From Acidimicrobiia bacterium UBA4744 (GTDB taxonomy: Bacteria; Actinomycetota; Acidimicrobiia; Spongiisociales; UBA4744), in assembly GCA_002403855.1 (NCBI GenBank), contig DHIO01000028.1:16290-23311 (forward strand): 7,022 bases of DNA, in the 5' to 3' direction. This document shows, piece by piece, positions 6,024-7,022 of this stretch (position 1 is its first letter; every line of letters starts with the position of its first letter). The notes beneath the pieces are model-generated. The model was not told the DNA's origin and did not search any database. It saw only the letters and a list, made by a program, of their open reading frames with translations. The position numbers were made by a program, and so were the translations under genes.

Positions 6024-6632
6024 CTAGCCGAATCGTCCGGAGATCGCCTGCCAGATCAACACGACGCCGAGCACCACCAGCAATCCGCCGCTGGCGGCCA
6101 GCACCCGCCGGTACCAGGAGAGGCTGAGAATTCCCCGACCGTAGGCAACCCCCCAGGCGAGGAAGACCTTGCTCCCCACCAGCAACCCGTAGAAACCGAC
6201 CAGAAACGCCGCAGCGGGGACGGCCCCTCGGTCCCACGCCGACACCAGCAACGGCCCGCCCACCCCCAGCCAGAACAACCAGGGGTGCGGACTGAGGATG
6301 TTGGTGATGAAGCCTCGCCGCAGGTCGCGAGGATCGCTACCGGGTTGCCCGAAGGTCGCCCGATGAGACTTCCGGTAGGTGTCCACTCCCAGGAATATGA
6401 CGAACAAGCCACCGGCTGTGGCCAGATACGGCAGGACCTGATCGGGGAAAGCACCCACGGCCAGCACACTCAGCGCCACAACCGGTAGGTCGGTCAGCAG
6501 CGGAGCGATCGCCACCCGGACCCCCGCCGCTACGCCGCGCTGCAGCGCGGTCGTCACCACCAAGGCGCTCAATGGTCCCGGGCTGATACCCGCGGCAAAG
6601 CCGAGCGAGATCCCGAGAAGGAGCTCAGACAC
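6024..6632 (-). CDS. LysE/RhtB family amino-acid-type exporter
   Basis: This is a 202-residue inner-membrane protein of the LysE/RhtB/threonine-efflux superfamily, the normal length. About six transmembrane helices are visible (roughly 4-28, 38-60, 67-86, 115-131, 140-163 and 174-196). The N-terminal family signature GISPGPLSALVV (15-26) and the mid-protein GFITNILSPHPWLFWLGVGG (107-126) are both present. Members export amino acids or related small metabolites; the substrate here is unknown. The GTG start at 6630-6632 gives the expected MSELLLGISLGF opening but has no good Shine-Dalgarno site. The 45-bp gap to the sucD stop is mostly heptamer repeat, so the gene is probably read from the sucD transcript. 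Confidence 0.92.
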   Translation of the reverse strand: MSELLLGISLGFAAGISPGPLSALVVTTALQRGVAAGVRVAIAPLLTDLPVVALSVLAVGAFPDQVLPYLATAGGLFVIFLGVDTYRKSHRATFGQPGSDPRDLRRGFITNILSPHPWLFWLGVGGPLLVSAWDRGAVPAAAFLVGFYGLLVGSKVFLAWGVAYGRGILSLSWYRRVLAASGGLLVVLGVVLIWQAISGRFG

Positions 6633-6636
6633 GGCC

Positions 6637-6670
6637 GGTTCCAGGTTTCGGGTTGCGGGTTTCGGGTTCC
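6637..6670 (-). repeat. Heptamer array in opposite orientation between sucD and the LysE-type gene
   Basis: On the minus strand the units are AACCCGA, AACCCGC, AACCCGA and AACCTGG, followed by AACC, in exact 7-bp register (plus strand TCGGGTT-type units). It occupies about three quarters of the 45-bp gap between sucD and the downstream gene and lies where that gene's ribosome site would be. Orientation is opposite to the other three arrays in the window. Confidence 0.75.
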
Positions 6671-6677
6671 AGACCGA

Positions 6678-7022
6678 CTACTCCATGGCTTCGGCCATCG
6701 CCCGGCCGATCTGCGTAGGGTCGTCCAGCACGACCGCCCCGGCGGACCGCAGCGCGTCCATTTTGGCACCGGCGGTTCCCTTGGAGCCGGAGATGATGGC
6801 CCCCGCATGTCCCATCTTCTTCCCGGGCGGAGCGGTCACCCCCGCCACGTACGCGACCACCGGCTTGGTGACGTGCTCATCGACGTAGGCGGCAGCCTGT
6901 TCCTCGGAATCGCCGCCGATCTCGCCGATCATCACGATGCCTTCGGTCTCGGGATCCGCTTGAAAACGAGACAACACGTCGATGAAGGACGTCCCGGGGA
7001 CGGGGTCGCCGCCGATGCCCAC
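6678..7022 (-). CDS. sucD: Succinyl-CoA ligase (ADP-forming) alpha subunit, C-terminal 114 residues (cut by window edge)
   Basis: This is the C-terminal part of the alpha subunit of succinyl-CoA synthetase, which interconverts succinyl-CoA and succinate with substrate-level phosphorylation in the TCA cycle. The full subunit is about 290 residues. The visible part begins in GIGGDPVPGTSFIDVL and continues with IVMIGEIGGDSEEQAA, then HVTKPVVAYVAGVTAPPGKK. The phosphohistidine motif MGHAGAIISGSKGTAG has its active-site histidine at visible residue 72, corresponding to His246 of the E. coli protein. The glutamate of GEIGG is also conserved. The gene ends at TAG (6678-6680). The 5' part and the expected upstream partner sucC are outside the window. 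The window-edge GTG is not the start; it is an internal Val before the conserved GIGGDP. Confidence 0.98.
   Translation of the reverse strand: MGIGGDPVPGTSFIDVLSRFQADPETEGIVMIGEIGGDSEEQAAAYVDEHVTKPVVAYVAGVTAPPGKKMGHAGAIISGSKGTAGAKMDALRSAGAVVLDDPTQIGRAMAEAME

Overview
The window looks like chromosomal DNA of a high-GC actinobacterium, plausibly an uncultured member of the Acidimicrobiia or a relative. The evidence is the strong G/C bias at third codon positions, several GTG starts, TANNNT-type -10 boxes, one gene that appears to be leaderless, and actinobacterial-looking protein families. The lineage is an inference from style, not from a marker gene. No mobile element, phage gene, CRISPR array, tRNA or rRNA was seen.

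Layout, left to right. (1) The 5' part of purH runs off the left edge on the minus strand, with a possible promoter upstream. (2) A small NIPSNAP-family gene lies on the minus strand. (3) Divergent from it is a plus-strand pair: a 12-helix MFS transporter that seems to be transcribed leaderlessly, then a metallo-beta-lactamase-fold hydrolase 35 bp later. (4) Convergent with that pair is a minus-strand pair: a LemA-family membrane protein followed by a DUF2207 membrane protein. The DUF2207 gene appears to begin at a CTG codon overlapping the lemA stop. (5) Further right on the minus strand are a LysE/RhtB-type exporter and the 3' part of sucD, which runs off the right edge.

Housekeeping metabolism is represented at the two ends: purine synthesis (PurH) and the TCA cycle (SucD). 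From memory, sucC-sucD and purN-purH lie close together in many actinobacteria. Here about 6 kb of transport, envelope and small-enzyme genes separate sucD from purH, and purN is not next to purH. LemA and DUF2207 proteins are recurrent partners and probably form one envelope-associated unit. The MFS and MBL genes form a probable two-gene transport/hydrolysis operon of unknown substrate.

The most unusual signal is not a gene. Four of the short non-coding gaps carry tandem arrays of one 7-bp unit, AACCYGA (complement TCRGGTT). The largest array, between the convergent gene pairs, has a 35-bp higher-order period built from heptamers alternating with a 10-bp GC-rich linker that forms a perfect short inverted repeat. 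The same heptamer recurs upstream of the MFS gene, just downstream of the LysE-type gene, and in the 45-bp gap between sucD and that gene. It was not seen as an array inside any coding region. Other points of interest are the CTG start, the leaderless MFS start, the shared CTAG-containing -10 boxes and the terminal poly-glycine-Ala-Trp tail of the DUF2207 protein.
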